DNA from: Pseudevernia furfuracea
Lineage: Eukaryota > Ascomycota > Lecanoromycetes > Lecanorales > Parmeliaceae
Assembly (NCBI GenBank): GCA_022315425.1
Contig: JAIUPT010000024.1
Span: 558,001 to 622,000 of the forward strand
Direction: 5' to 3'
Length of the DNA stretch: 64,000 nt
Shown: positions 12,069-23,900 of the stretch, piece after piece
Position numbering within the stretch: position 1 is the stretch's first letter
Layout of the letters: each line of letters opens with the position of its first letter
The notes under the pieces: model-generated
What the model was told of the DNA's origin: nothing
The model's input: only the letters and a program-made list of their open reading frames with translations
Databases searched by the model: none
Position numbers and translations under genes: made by a program

Positions 12069-12798
12069 ATGCCCTCTCTCCAGAAGTATTCTGCCACGAC
12101 GGCCATCCTCGCCGCCCTCCTTCACAGTGCGAACTTCGCATCCTCACAAACCACCGTGTCACCCAACTATGCTTCTGAAAGCCCCTCTATATACCAAGAA
12201 TACAACTTTACCTACCCCACCTACGCGACCGACCAAACCATCCTCACATCCTACAAAGACAGCATCGACGTCTCGTGGACTTCAATCGCTCCTCATCATC
12301 CTCCAACCCTCTCCATCGAATGCTGGATCCGCAATGCTACAACCAGCCCCATATGTACGTGCGCTCTTATGGCCCGCCGTTTCGAAAACTTTGACTAACA
12401 GAGCCCTAACGACAGACGCCAGCCGCCAACCAGACTACGGATCCAACCTCACTACCTTCGCGCCAGCCAGTGAGTCTAGTTACCGTGTCGACCTCGTGGC
12501 ATTTCAAGAATACAGCCCTTGCCAGCTCATCCTTCAAGACTTCGGCAGTTTCAACGCCACGAACGGCTCGAGCTTTACGAAGGATTACAATAATCCGGTA
12601 TTTAGCAATATCTTCGCTATCAGCGTGCAAAATCATTCAGCTGGTCTGACTTGGAGCGTGGATAATCCGGCGCCAAAGCAGACGGGTACAGATGGTATAG
12701 GAGGAGGTACATCGAAGAGTGCGGCTGGACATTTACTGCCTATGGCACATGCAAGCTTCGTCGGGGCAATACTGGTTGGATTGATGTGGTTAGCATAA
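12069..12798 (+). CDS. small GPI-anchored cell-surface protein candidate
   Basis: Exons 12069-12354 and 12416-12798, with a 61-nt GTACGT...ACAG intron in phase 1, give 222 aa. The ATG at 12069 was chosen because it starts a signal peptide (MPSLQKYSATTAILAALLHS). The middle has the composition of a secreted domain with a CW residue pair and several N-x-S/T sequons (NFT, NAT, NLT, NGS, NHS). The C-terminus has a small-residue stretch (GTSKSAAG) followed by a hydrophobic tail (FVGAILVGLMWLA) that ends the protein, the layout of a GPI attachment signal. This predicts a plasma-membrane or cell-wall anchored glycoprotein. Its specific role is unknown. Upstream in-frame codons from 11886 are probably 5' UTR. 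Confidence 0.8.
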
Positions 12799-13369
12799 GT
12801 GCTCAAAGCGAAGGGTGGGGAAAGGTACATGCCCGAGGTACGATATGGGCCTCGGACTGCATGAGCGACTCGGCAAGATGGTTGAATTACTTGTGATAGA
12901 TGTTGTTACTTCATACCCAAACACCTGACTGTTGTATTCCTTACCGTCACGCTTGGGCGATACGGCCTATCCTTATTGCTAAGCTCCTTTTATAGAGCTA
13001 GTTTCGGAAGCCATGACTCCGTGGTATCTCATCAGCCGTTTGGGGATCAAATTTGACAAGGGCTCCACTCTCCGACTGTACTTCAATATGGGTCATAAGG
13101 AGACTGCGGTATCTGCCACCTGCTCTCTTCTGCTCGGACGTCGCCCAGTCGCAGTGGGCTTAGTCATTCTTGCTGCAAGATGCTCAAAAGAGAGCGCGCC
13201 AATGCGACCAGCCCCTCACAAATTCTTTCACCGCCCCTCATCTCTTTACCAAACCACCTACCCTTCACCACTGCCAAAGGTACTTGATTCCCTGACACTG
13301 TGTTTTAATCAGGCTTTGCCGTTCTCCCATTCCAAGTGACCTGGTTTTCGTTCATTTGAGCTATACATC
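12799..13369. other. intergenic, no gene recognised
   Basis: Contains the 3' end of the GPI-anchor candidate and the upstream region of the BTB gene. The open frame at 13013-13339 (+) has no family-like features. Confidence 0.6.
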
Positions 13370-14366
13370 ATGACTGACCGGAGCAGAAGGTAGGCCGTCT
13401 CCACCTTTCAGTCTAGTATGTTGAAGATTCCCTAACTCGTCTCGCAGTGTCTACGCCTCTGCCCCCTTCAAATTCATCGTCGATGGCGAGCCACTCTACA
13501 TCCACGCTGATCTCGTCTCCCTCAACTCTAAGCCTTTGGACCGCATGATCAATGGTCACATGGCAGAGGCTCAGAAGGGTGTCGCCACCCTGGAGGATGT
13601 TGATCAGGGTACCTTTGTTCGCTTCATCGAATGGGCTCACAGAGGCTATTACACTCCTGCCGAGTTCACGACTGTTGAGGTTGGGTCACTATGCACACCT
13701 ATAAGTCAGAACCACGGTGAAGACTTTCCTGCAGCCGAGGAATACGATGATGAATTCGCCCCTGCATTCCCGGGCGGAGGCGATATCGAGCCGGCATTAC
13801 TGGAAGCTCAACCGGTCTTTACGTTCGACAAGAAATCGAAGAAAGGGAAGAAAGCCACCCAACATTCCTGGGGAGGGCACGACGCGGACGTCAACGGCTG
13901 GCCAATTGTCAAGAAAGGCAAGCAGGAGCTCAAAGAGGCCTTTATCAGCCGTAAATATACGGCTCGCCAAAGCGTCTTGGAAATCCCCCCTCCTCGACCC
14001 AACCAAAAACCCGAGGAGGATTATACGGATGTGTTCCTCTCACACGTGCAGCTTTACGTCTTCGCTGAAAAATACGATGTCCAACCGCTCAAAGCGTGTG
14101 CATTGGAGGAGCTACACGCGACACTAGCCATCTATACCCTGTATCTCGTGCGTACTGGAGACATCATTGCACTTCTGCGATATGTCTATAGGAACACAGG
14201 ACAGTCGAATGGAGGCAAGGAAAAATTGCGGAAGATGTTGACAGCCTACATTGGATACGAGATGGATACTCTGATGAAGGACGAAGACTTCAGGGATCTC
14301 ATGATCGAAGATGGAGGACCGCTGTTGGGCGATTTCTTGACGATGGTTGGGGAGAGAATCTCTTAG
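13370..14366 (+). CDS. BTB/POZ-domain protein
   Basis: A 20-nt first exon (13370-13389) encodes MTDRSR and is joined through a 58-nt GTAGGC...GCAG intron to 13448-14366, giving 312 aa. The BTB fold begins at once: FKFIVDGEPLYIHADLVS, then SKPLDRMINGHMAEAQKG, LEDVDQGTFVRFIEWAHRGYY, the usual order of fungal BTB proteins in which the domain is split by an insertion. The insertion is acidic then lysine-rich (KKSKKGKKA). The second part, LSHVQLYVFAEKYDVQPLKACALEELHATL, is the conserved helix pair. Such proteins dimerise and often act as adaptors, for example for Cullin-3 ubiquitin ligases, but no partner-defining C-terminal domain (Kelch, MATH, zinc finger) is present. The intron is needed for the start of the domain; without it the first ATG is at 13536, inside the fold. 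Confidence 0.88.
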
Positions 14367-16493
14367 GTCATGTCAATCATGATATGCCTCCAAGCAGTGA
14401 AGGAAGGATCAACACGGCTAGCAGTCACATCACATATAATCTCTAATACTTCCCAGCCGTGCCCCAGGGCCAGATTCTTTTTGAAGCGGGTCTACTATGT
14501 TGTCAGCAATCTCATGTATTTAGCTTGCTCGGCCCCAGAATCGACTTGATCATCTCTTCCAGCTAATGACAACAATACTGCTGGATTCGGAGCTCAGTAG
14601 AAACCGACGGTCAACTCCAGGTGTAGGTTGCAGCTTCATATCGTGAAGTCACTTCACATTTAGCAATCTCAAACCTCTAATGCCAACGTCGTTGTTGGAA
14701 TATATGACAGCTATGAGGTCTTGTATTGGGTGGCTAATAGAACGACTCTATTGCATGACTATGTAGAATACATGTAGTGGACAAGAAGGAAGAGAAGGAG
14801 AAGGATAGACAAGAGTCGCCCACTAGCGCCACGCTAAAAGGCACGCTAGTGCGGGCGGAACGGCCTATGATTGGCTGAATTCCATCAGTCGTCAATTCCC
14901 ATTATCGAAGGTCCATCTCGCGCTTCCATCGAGACGAATTGGAAGTTGGCAAAGTACTCTTTTTGGGGCAATAGAGGGTGAAGCTTGGCCTTCCGGTGGA
15001 TTTATAATATGATTGTGAGATGAGCATTGGAGAGCTTGGCGCACATGTTGCACTCATCTCACTCCTTCAGCAGATCGTTTTCTTTATCGGAATTGAGTTC
15101 CATCTGGGCTTCTTATGCCTCTGTTCCTGGCTATGGACACCGCGCAAAGGCGGTTCCGTGGCTGTGAAATCCGCCGTGTCAACCAATAGGATGAAACGGG
15201 CTCAGCGAGATCGAGAGTCCTACAATCACTTGACTTGGGCCTCGAAGTATATTTGCAATACTACATACTACAGTGTCCTGTTTTTTCGGACCTAGGCCCC
15301 TCAAAGCACCCTCAAGCGGCCGACCAGGGTTTCATTGGTGGTCCCGAGCGGGGAGCTCAGTACTCAACTTTACACATTTACCCAGGAACCATTCACTGAC
15401 GATGTGGGCATCTGAGTGGTTACACCGCTGAAGGAGAACTGCTATTTTCAGTAATAACTACTTTAACCGCTTTGAAAAGCCCCTGCTCTTGGATACGATC
15501 ACTAACACTCTTTTGACTGCAGCCTATACGCTCCATGAAGCTACGCAACGGTGGCGCATTCCTCGATTTAGATCACTCCTACTTCGTCAATTGGGGGCGA
15601 GAAAGGTTCGTTCGCGGTCATTAAATGAAAAATTCGAGAAAAGGTGGCGCGTCTCTCCAGTCGCATCTCGTAGGTACATCTATCTGCTCCTACTACTGGT
15701 TTCCTGCTACGTGTTTCCTGCTTACAGATTTTTATTTTTCCATCATTGATAGCGTAACGCTTGTACATCCCAAAGCACCATAGAATTACGCTCTCATCAT
15801 ATGACTTGAGGCTCTTCTTGTTTCAATTCGTCCTCCGTATTATTTTGGGTGGACTTCTCCATCAGAGTCATACGATCGTTTGGCGCTGTACGGTTGAAAC
15901 ACATCCCAAACACTATTTCGTAGGGCCTGATGCTCCCTTTTTCTATGTTGAGTCTGATAAATTCCTTCCTACACACTTTGTCTCCGTTTTTCCCTTTTCG
16001 CCATCAGGCTCCGCTGCGCTCTCTGGTGTGGCAACTCGATAGGCGTCACACAATGTTTTGAGACTATACACTCTATTCCCAGGAAGTGTTACATCTTCGC
16101 CTCGCCTAATGCTCCCATAATCTTTGTTGTGGCCAATGATTTTCTTTCTCTATTCCCTTTGTGCTGCCCCAGTGATTCGTCTTCAGGCTTTGCACACCCT
16201 ATTGTCGCATTCTTGTATTTTCGATTCTAAACAAAGCCAGGATGTAGGAGCAGTATCACAATGATTTGTGCCTTAGCTTTGAGGCCGTCCATCGCCATCT
16301 ATAATTCCTACGTGATTCAAGACAATTTCTCATATAAAGAGCGCTCACATTTACGAAATAAACCTTCAGACAGACAGGTCATCCAAGCGAACGAACATAC
16401 GAACCAAGCAACCAACCACACTCCGACTTGAATCCAGAATACATACTCGAATCGCACTCCACACCACAATCTCAACCCCGCCAATCCACCAAA
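14367..16493. other. intergenic, 2.1 kb; one short inverted repeat
   Basis: No gene recognised. An 8-bp inverted repeat (CACTAGCG / CGCTAGTG) with a 15-nt spacer lies at 14821-14851. Frames at 15020-15295 and 15489-15749 (+) look random. The last part, from about 16330, is pyrimidine-poor, ACC-rich leader sequence typical of highly expressed fungal genes and precedes the gene at 16494. Confidence 0.55.
14821..14851. repeat. short inverted repeat (8-bp arms)
   Basis: CACTAGCG at 14821-14828 is perfectly inverted as CGCTAGTG at 14844-14851, with a 15-nt loop. It could form a small cruciform or be a factor site. No function can be assigned. Confidence 0.5.
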
Positions 16494-16985
16494 ATGAAAG
16501 CCCGTGCCCTCGCCCTCTCCGCCCTCTCCCTCACCATCTCCATCCCCCTCGCCACCGCCTACTCCGGCGAAATGACCCACTACACCCCCGCCTACACCCC
16601 CACCGGCTCCTCCTGCAACCTGGCCGCCCAGCCCGGCGAGCCCGTCGTCGCCATCTCCAAAACCCAAATGAACAACCCCCCCAACCCCAACAACAACCCC
16701 CTCTGCGGCACCTACATCAGCATCTACAACCCCTACAACCAGCACACGATCCAGAACGTCAAGATCGTGGACACGTGTGTGGGCTGCAGCGAGGGGGATA
16801 TCGATGTCAACGTCGAACTGTTCGAGGCGCTGGGGTTCGACGCCGGGGCGGGCAGGGTCAAGGGGATGGATTGGGGGGGCCACGCGATCGGGGGGAAGCG
16901 GAGTGCGGGCTTGGCGCCGTTGACGGTTCCGCGGGGGGAGAAGAGGCAGCCGCGCCATCCGCATGGGAAGGTGGAGAAGGCCTAG
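16494..16985 (+). CDS. secreted RlpA-like double-psi beta-barrel protein
   Basis: Single-exon gene of 163 aa. The ATG at 16494 follows the context CCACCAAAATG and starts a signal peptide (MKARALALSALSLTISIPL..TAYS). The mature part begins with SGEMTHYTPA, then GSSCNL, VVAISKTQMN, LCGTYISI, and the signature VKIVDTCVGCSEGDIDV followed by ELFEALGFD. This is the double-psi beta-barrel fold shared by RlpA, barwin, expansin and cerato-platanin-like extracellular proteins. The catalytic-type Asp in VDTCVGC and the buried cysteines are present. These proteins bind or loosen cell-wall polysaccharide; enzymatic activity is not certain. The C-terminal 30 residues are basic with a KR and a KRQ site. Codon use in the first half is extremely C-rich at third positions, suggesting high expression. 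Long open frames on the opposite strand here are shadows. Confidence 0.88.
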   Translation: MKARALALSALSLTISIPLATAYSGEMTHYTPAYTPTGSSCNLAAQPGEPVVAISKTQMNNPPNPNNNPLCGTYISIYNPYNQHTIQNVKIVDTCVGCSEGDIDVNVELFEALGFDAGAGRVKGMDWGGHAIGGKRSAGLAPLTVPRGEKRQPRHPHGKVEKA

Positions 16986-18115
16986 GTTGTCGCTTTTCTT
17001 TCCGGGCTGGTCCCCGGGAGTTGATCTGTTTGGGGACGCTTTTGGGATTGCTCGTCTTTTGCTCTTGCCGAGGGCGGTTGGTGTGACTTGGCTGGTTCTT
17101 TTCGGCCTTTCCTTCGAGCCCGCCGCTGGCTTTGCTCGTTGCCATTCTTTTTTTCGGTGCTCGTTGGCGGTGGAGGCTCGTTGGCATGCCTTTTTCGCTC
17201 TCTTTTTGGCTTGTTGTTCGGCTGGGTGTTCCGACTTCACTCGGCACGTTTGACATGTCCTCTCACACTCTTTCGGCTCATTACTTGTGTGGTTCTTCAA
17301 CTTTAGCGGACACGTTGGCATGTCCCTCACATTCCTTTGGCTCATTACTTATGGGGTTTTCGACCTTACTGGGCACATCGGCTGCACACACCCCTCCATT
17401 CGCTACTTTTCTTTTGCACTCTCGCTGGTTTCTTCGCCACGGATAATGCACGTTCATATGCCTGACGTCACTCTTTTCAAAGTTTTACTTTCTAGCTCTT
17501 GCCTTTTTCTACCTTATATATACTGTGAGCCAGACTTTGGCACGAGTTTAGGCTGGGGCTCGTTGGCAAGCCCGCTGTGTTTTACATGTCTTTGTTTTGC
17601 TTGCATAGCGATGGAGTTGGGTTGTCTGGTCGGTTCATTGTACATATTCAGGGCTGCGTTGTTGGCTTTGAGTTTTGGGACTATCATTGGAAAGGCTACC
17701 GTTATTCCATTTCTCAGCGGGCACAGTGGTGCACTTCTTTGTACCACCATTAATGGTCTGCACATATCCAGCACCAGACCTCTCGCATCACCAAAACAAT
17801 ATCACAAACGGTGTCGTGCAAAGCGCTCTTGTCCTGTGGCGAAAGCACGCTAGTATCTTAACATATCATAATGGACTAATCGTATGGCCTTATGCACTTA
17901 ACACATCTCGACCAGCTCCAGAACGCATATGTAAGATCGTTCTTTTTGCTTCTATATGGGGCCCTTTGTTCCAAGTTCCCAAAAATTTTCTGCTGCATAG
18001 CTTTGTTCTGGTGGTTATACATCAACAGAGAAGCCCACCAAAGCCTGACAGTCATCATCCAACAAACCTCCGACATCACACCTTGCGTCCCACCCTACCA
18101 AGCCTTCAACAAACC
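16986..18115. other. intergenic with ~65-bp tandem duplication
   Basis: T/C-rich, with long open frames in several frames that look random. A degenerate tandem duplication of about 65 bp lies at 17254-17381. No gene accepted. Confidence 0.5.
17254..17381. repeat. degenerate two-copy tandem repeat, ~65-bp unit
   Basis: Unit 1 starts CATGTCCTCTCACACTC at 17254 and unit 2 starts CATGTCCCTCACATTCC at 17319. Both contain GGCTCATTACTT and end around GG(A/G)CAC(G/A)T(T/C)GG. The copies differ at many positions, so the duplication is old. Confidence 0.6.
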
Positions 18116-18578
18116 ATGGCCACCACCGCAGGATCGCTAATCCGCCTCCACCACCACATCCAACCGAGGTTCCGCAAAATCGCTTTCGATCTCGCAACCA
18201 AAGCCTCCAAACTGCCGGGAATGACGCACTTTACCGAAACCACTGTCATGTAAGCCCTTTTCCGTTAGCTTTTTTTTCCACCGGACTCTTGTTTCCCGGC
18301 CCAGGTTTGATGACCGAACGCGTGTGTTTGCGAGTAGGAAGCCCGACATCACCAGCAGCAAGCTCCACTTCCCTATGAGGTTCGCGACGGAGGAGCAGGC
18401 TGCGAGAGGGATCTGGCAGAATGTCAACGTGATGCATATCAACCGGCACATTACGAGCTATGAGATCTTCACCGAAGAGAAGGATGGCGATGTGGGAGAT
18501 GGAAAGGTGGAGGAGGGAAATGTGGAGGAGGAAGAAATCGCGGAGGAAGGGGGGACGATCGGCATGAGACGAGACTGA
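18116..18578 (+). CDS. small conserved-looking protein, unknown function
   Basis: Exons 18116-18249 and 18305-18578, with a 55-nt GTAAGC...CCAG intron in phase 2, give 135 aa. The N-terminus MATTAGSLIRLHHHIQPRFR is basic and lacks acidic residues, which would fit a mitochondrial presequence, but this is only an inference. The core (THFTETTVMFDDRTRVFASRKPD, then FATEEQAARGIWQNVNVMHI) spans the intron without a break. The last ~35 residues are Glu-rich and low complexity. No transmembrane segment or known motif was seen. The reading of the intron is supported by strong donor and acceptor sites and by the smooth amino-acid composition across the join. Confidence 0.65.
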
Positions 18579-19152
18579 GGTTCTTTGCGATGTCATATCA
18601 GGGATGTCAATTTGCATAGTCGGCACGGATTAAAGGTTAAGGCGTTGGTTCTCCGCATGGAAGCTGCCGTGTCTGCTGTCGCATAGCTTAGTTCGAACGG
18701 CTGTATCGATCGCATCTGTCTGTCTTCGCGTTAACTGCTACACCTTTGCGACCAGTCAGATGTCCCGTCGTTGCTTAGATCCGCCGGCCTCAATCCACAT
18801 AGTAGACACAGCTTTTGCACCAGCTCTTCCACGTATGGCCGAAGGAAGGTTCCCTGGTCGAAGCAGTGACCTACTTTTCTCGCTTTTTCTCACCCATGAA
18901 TCAACGATCTCAGCCCACAAGCTTATTTCAGAAAGCCGTCAAGCTTCTGCAATGGCATACAACTGGCTCCAAGTAGACGGTCCGAGCCTTTTATGTCACA
19001 CCCCTCATTTTCGTCTTTTAAATTGACTACTTCTTCCTTCATGTATATCCCCGCCATGTAACGCACAAATCTCCGTTATACTTCGTTGCAGCCTCGTTTG
19101 ATGTCTTCCTTGCCCAACAACAACAACAACGACAACATCAACAACAACAACA
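18579..19152. other. intergenic, no gene recognised
   Basis: No domain-bearing frame. A (CAA)n-rich stretch at 19117-19151 lies just before the first ATG of the broken rhodopsin-like gene. Confidence 0.6.
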
Positions 19153-19797
19153 ATGTCGCCACCAATAGTGCATGGCCGTCCTCCAAACATGTCACCTTCT
19201 TTCCTCAGGCAGAGCCGTGTACCAGCCATTCACGCGGCGGTAATAATTGTCTCCGTCCTCTGTACTCTCGCTGTCGCCCTCCGGTTTTTATGCAGGCGAC
19301 TGGTGAAGGCGGTCCTATGGTGGGATGACTGGACGATTTTGGCCGCTCCGCTTATCGAATGGGGCCTCTCAGCCGTCGTACTCTACCAAACGACCAACCT
19401 CGATTTCGGTAGACGTGTCGAGCTGATGAAGCTAACAGCAGTTGGTGCCTTTTGCGAAGACATTGGTGGCGACTCAGGCTCTGTACCATTGCGCGCAAAC
19501 TCTGATGAAGACCTCCCTACTGCTGCTATGCCATCGACGCTTCAGCGTTAACAGGCCGATTGTTCGTCGCTGGCGCTCTGATCGTCATGTGGTGGATTGC
19601 TTCGTTCTGGGATGGAACATTCGAATGTGTGCCTGCACAGGCATCCTGGGATAAGAGCATCAAGGATGCCAGATGCCAGAGCATCAGAGACGCAGCGCTA
19701 GGCACAGGAACCAGCAATCTCATATTAGACGACCTGTTGTTTCTTCTACCCCCGGTTCCCCATGACTTGGCGACGGCTAATTAGCAGGAGAATCAAG
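19153..19797 (+). pseudogene. rhodopsin-domain membrane protein, frame-broken
   Basis: Pieces of the same family as the gene at 978-2284 lie in order but in three or four frames. Frame 1 (19153 to about 19437) has a first helix (AAVIIVSVLCTLAVALRFL), the WWDDWTIL motif and a loop ending GRRVELMKLTA. The next frame has LVPFAKTLVATQALYHCAQ and MKTSLLLLCHRRF. The third, from about 19555, has LFVAGALIVMWWIASFWDG and FECVPAQASW, through LILDDLLFLLPP. A final slip is needed for MTWRRLISRRIK. The first switch could only be an intron of about 30 nt, and the second lies within about 15 nt, so indels are more likely. The last helices (VExNVAxICACLPxLRP) are not visible downstream. The best reading is a decayed paralogue; assembly error in the indels is possible. 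Confidence 0.72.
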
Positions 19798-20974
19798 GTA
19801 TATCTCTGACAGGCATTTTTCTCCCCCGGCAGGTTGTGAGCGAAGCCTCCAACACCCTTGGTAAACACCAAACAGCCCCGCTGATGGTCGCCGTGTCTGC
19901 GCAACCTCCGTCGTCCGCATTCATCAGATCTTCGCGATGATAGGAGCGTGTGCCTACCGACTACTTATGCGTCCTATAATCACCCGCAGTGTGGCACTCG
20001 TCACAAGCCATCCATTACCCAAGTCTTCGGTCTCGAAAACAAAAGACCACGTACGTCTTCCAACAGCGAGCGGTGGGGGCAGTCAGGCAGTCCCGCGCTC
20101 CGCCTTTCCGACATCCAAACCGCTCTATTCTATATGCTCCATATGCTTCATATCAAACAAAGCCTGGGTGTTCTTACTGCACGGACGGCTTGCCTGTTTT
20201 GCTGTCTGTCCATACACACATACCATGTCCTCGGCGAGACCGACAAAAGAGCCAAAATTATTATTCCATCGATCGATCCCATATAGCAACGTCGTCGATG
20301 CTGTGCTTGACAGACTGGTGCGTGCGTGCGAGGCTCTCTCATTTAAAAAAAAGAAAAAGAAAAAAAAAAAGAAAAAAAAAAAGGCTGACGCACCGTAGCT
20401 TGTTCGCTGGAACTCATGTGTAGTACGGTCAAGCTGGGAAGCTGGGGACGGTGTGCGATTGTGGGTTGTGTGTTGTTTGTTAATAAGGATTTGATATCGT
20501 GGCTTGGGGGCTTGGGGCTATGATGAACAGTGTTCTCTCTCTCTCTCCCGCCCCGGTGCCAAAAGGAAGGTTTGAGACCTGGTGGATTTCGAGGGCGGGG
20601 GGTTTGGTGCTTTGGAAAAGGCGGAGCAGTTGGGATCGTGTCGCAGTGTGAGGAGTCAAGCGTTGAGCGGGCAGGAGGGACGGTGCGAGGATCGAGCTGG
20701 TGGAGGATGGGAAGTGCTAGAGTAGTGGGGGTAAGAAGTTGTGGTGGTTGATCCACTTGTATTTGTAGGAGTCCATGTTGATGAGAAGATGGATGATGGG
20801 TATTTACATGTAATCTTACTGTCGTTACAACATGAGAAGGAAGTTTAGCTTCTGCAAAAAGGGGATACCCTTGTCAATTAAGGTTGATATAACGTTCTAT
20901 GGAGAAAATTAATGCAAGATAACAGCCCTATTACTACCTACCTTACTACTCACCCACCCCCACCCACTCTCCCT
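19798..20974. other. intergenic with A-rich tract
   Basis: 3'-flanking region of the broken rhodopsin-like gene and of the PKS. An A-rich tract with scattered G lies at 20343-20382. Frames here look random. Confidence 0.55.
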
Positions 20975-23900
20975 TCACTCCCCCTTCCACTCCCCCTTAA
21001 CCTCCTCCCCCACCCCCTTCGACTTCAACACCACCACCACCGCCAACATCTCCACCGAATTCCCACTCACAAGATCAAACATCGAAACCCTGACATCCAA
21101 CTCCCTCAAAATCCAATTCCGCACCTCCACCGCCACCAAAGAATCCAACCCGCAACTCACCATCGACTGCCCCCCGCCCACCTCCTCCACCCCCTTCATC
21201 AGCACGTCCGCGATCTTCGCCGCCAGCACGTCGTAGGCCAGTTTCCGCGCTTCGTCGAACGAGGCCGCTTTTTCGAGCCGTTGCTTCGGGGATGCGGAGG
21301 AGAGTTGGTCCGCGGGGTTGGGTTGGGAGAGGCGCGAGGCGCGGTATGCGAGGCGGAGGGGGGAGAATTTCGAATCGCTCATCCAGAAGGGCTCGGCTTT
21401 GGCGGTGGTGGTGTCGTCGCGGGGGCGCAGGCCCGTGATCCATTGGTAGCTGTTGTTGCTATTGTCACTGCTGCTGTTGGGCGTCTTGCTGGCGGTCTGG
21501 GAGCGGATGGCGGCGGAGACGAAGGCGAAGACTTCGTCCTCGTCGAGCCACTGCAGCCCCATGTGCTTGTCGACGTGCCGGGCGCGGGTTTCGAAGTCGT
21601 CCTTGGCGAAGTAGCCGGCGCCGCGGATGGCGCCGAGGCTGAGGGTCGCGGCGGGCAGACCCTGCGCGAGGCGGTATTCGGCGAAGGCGTCGAGGAAGGT
21701 GGAGGTGGCGCCGTAGGCGGATTGGCCGTGATTGCCGAGGATAGAGGCGATGGAGCCGAGCATGAGGAAGAAGTCGAGGTTGGGGAAGAGGTGGTGCAGG
21801 TTCCAGGCGCCGGAGACTTTGGGGGCGATCACTTTGGTGTATTCTTCGTAGGTGGACTTTTCGAAAAGGACGTTCTGGAAAGGGTTTAGTGGATAGCATT
21901 GTGGAAAAGAGGGGAAATTCGCTTACTTCGAATACTGCGGAGCCATGGATCACACCTTTAATCGGTGGCATACGCCTTGAACATTCTTCTGCAAGTCTCT
22001 CTACACTGCGCGTATCGGAAATGTCGCATCTTAGTACGGCGATTCTGGCTCCAAGATTCTCCAACTCATTGACCAGGCCTTGAACATCTTGATTATCGAG
22101 CCCGCTGCGGGAGGCAAGAATGAGGTTTTTTGCCCCTTGCCCAACTAGCCATTTTGTCATGGCCTGGCCTACGCCGCCTGTGCCGCCTGTGATGAGGTAA
22201 CTGGCATCTCGGCGTAACGAGGAGTAACCCAGCTTTGGACGAACAGCCTGCCACGATTGTCAGCTTCAAAAAAAAAAAAAAAAAAAAGGCATAGAAAAAA
22301 CTGCTGCACGCTTGCTTGCGTAATATCTGGAGGCTGCTTTGGGCAGTGAACACGCGTGTGGCAACTTACTTTGACTTGATCCCCCTCTCTCGGCTCAACC
22401 ACGATCTTACCCATCGACTTCCCGGCTTGGATGAGACGGAAAGCTGCCTCAATTTGGGAAACAGGAAACGTATTGATGGTCGCGATATTTTCTATGACCC
22501 CATTAAAAACGAGACGTGTAACTTCTGCCAGAATTTTACCCGCCACTTGGGGTTTCTTGGCCTGCAGGAGAAGCAGGTCAACAGTAGCATAGGTGATGTT
22601 GTGAGTGAATTTGGTCATTTCGACCCTGGTGTTGACGATCAAATCTTTCTTGCCTATCTCGATGAATCGGCCAAAGGGAGCAAGGCAGTCCAAAGAAGCT
22701 TTGAGCATTTCTCCAGCCAAGGAATTCAGCACCACATCAACGCCATTGCCGGAAGTCCTATGCTTGATAGATGCCTCAAAGGAGGTGTCCCTGGAATTGA
22801 AAATATGATCGTCGGGTATGTTGTACGCGCCCATGAGGAACTCTTTTTTCTCCGCACTACCGACCGTGGCGAATATTTCCGCCCCGATCCACTGACAGAG
22901 CCTGATAGCCGCTTGGCCTACCCCTCCTGCTGCGGCATGGATTAGGATAGTTTCGCCAGCGGATAAACGGGCAGTGTTCACAAGACCATAGTAAGTAGTT
23001 GAGAAGATCACCGGGATCGCTGCCGCCGAGACAAAAGGCACAGAATCTGGGATTTTGGCGACCAGATGAGACGAGCATCTGGCAAAGGTACCGTATCCGC
23101 CGCTTGACAAAGCACATACCCGATCTCCTATCGCAAAGCCGGAGACAGAACGACCCATGGCGGCAATTGTACCACTGCATTCGCCTCCGAAATGTTCCGA
23201 AGCGATCTGGCCCACGGCATACATTACGTCTCGGAAGTTGACGCCGGTTGCTTCGACTTTGATTTCAACATGGTCGTCCAACAAGGAAGTCGTCGCACTC
23301 TTGTCGTCTTCAAAATAAAGAGTGTCTAGAAGCCCTGGCGTTTCAATCGTCAGGCTCAAGGGTCGGTCTACTTGATCAAAGGATTGCGTCTCAAGATCCG
23401 TCTTTCTATCTTGTCGGACAGCCCAACGACGGGCTTGGTCATCTTCGACAACTCGCGGAACGAAAATCTGGCCATGTCTCTCCATGTATTCCCTCTCTAA
23501 TTCTCCCCCAGAAGCCTCAGTGCCCCAAGACGCTTTGAAGACTCTGCAAATGAGATCCGAGGTAGCATCTGCGGAAAGGGGCTTTTTCCCATCTAAGTCT
23601 AGTGTGATAGGTAGGATCCCAGCATTCTCATTGCGAATGGTCCTGATCATTCCGGGTATCAGGTTGGCATTCGGATTGGAGGTGTCCAGATTCGCATCTT
23701 GGACAACCCACAGTAAGCCCTGAGCCGAGCAGAGTCTTTGGACCGCATCAAAATCTTCGCTGTTGAGGGTCGCCAGGATTGGAGAGTCTAGCTCGTCCAA
23801 GAAAATGCAGATGGAATTGCTCAAATCCATTTTGGTGATGGCTGCCAAAGGCACCACCGTAGCAAGATTCGTGCCTGTCGGCTCGAGGGTATCTTGGATT

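Noticed and set aside
16317..17345. 342-codon open frame on the minus strand
   Set aside because: It overlaps the RlpA-like gene antisense. Gly/Val/Arg composition is that of a shadow of C-rich codons, with no domain.
20912..21889. 325-codon + strand frame over the PKS 3' exon
   Set aside because: Shadow of the GC-rich KR-ACP exon; the minus strand carries the clear ACP and KR motifs.
22316..22945. 209-codon + strand frame over the PKS ER exon
   Set aside because: Antisense to the ER domain, with no motif of its own.
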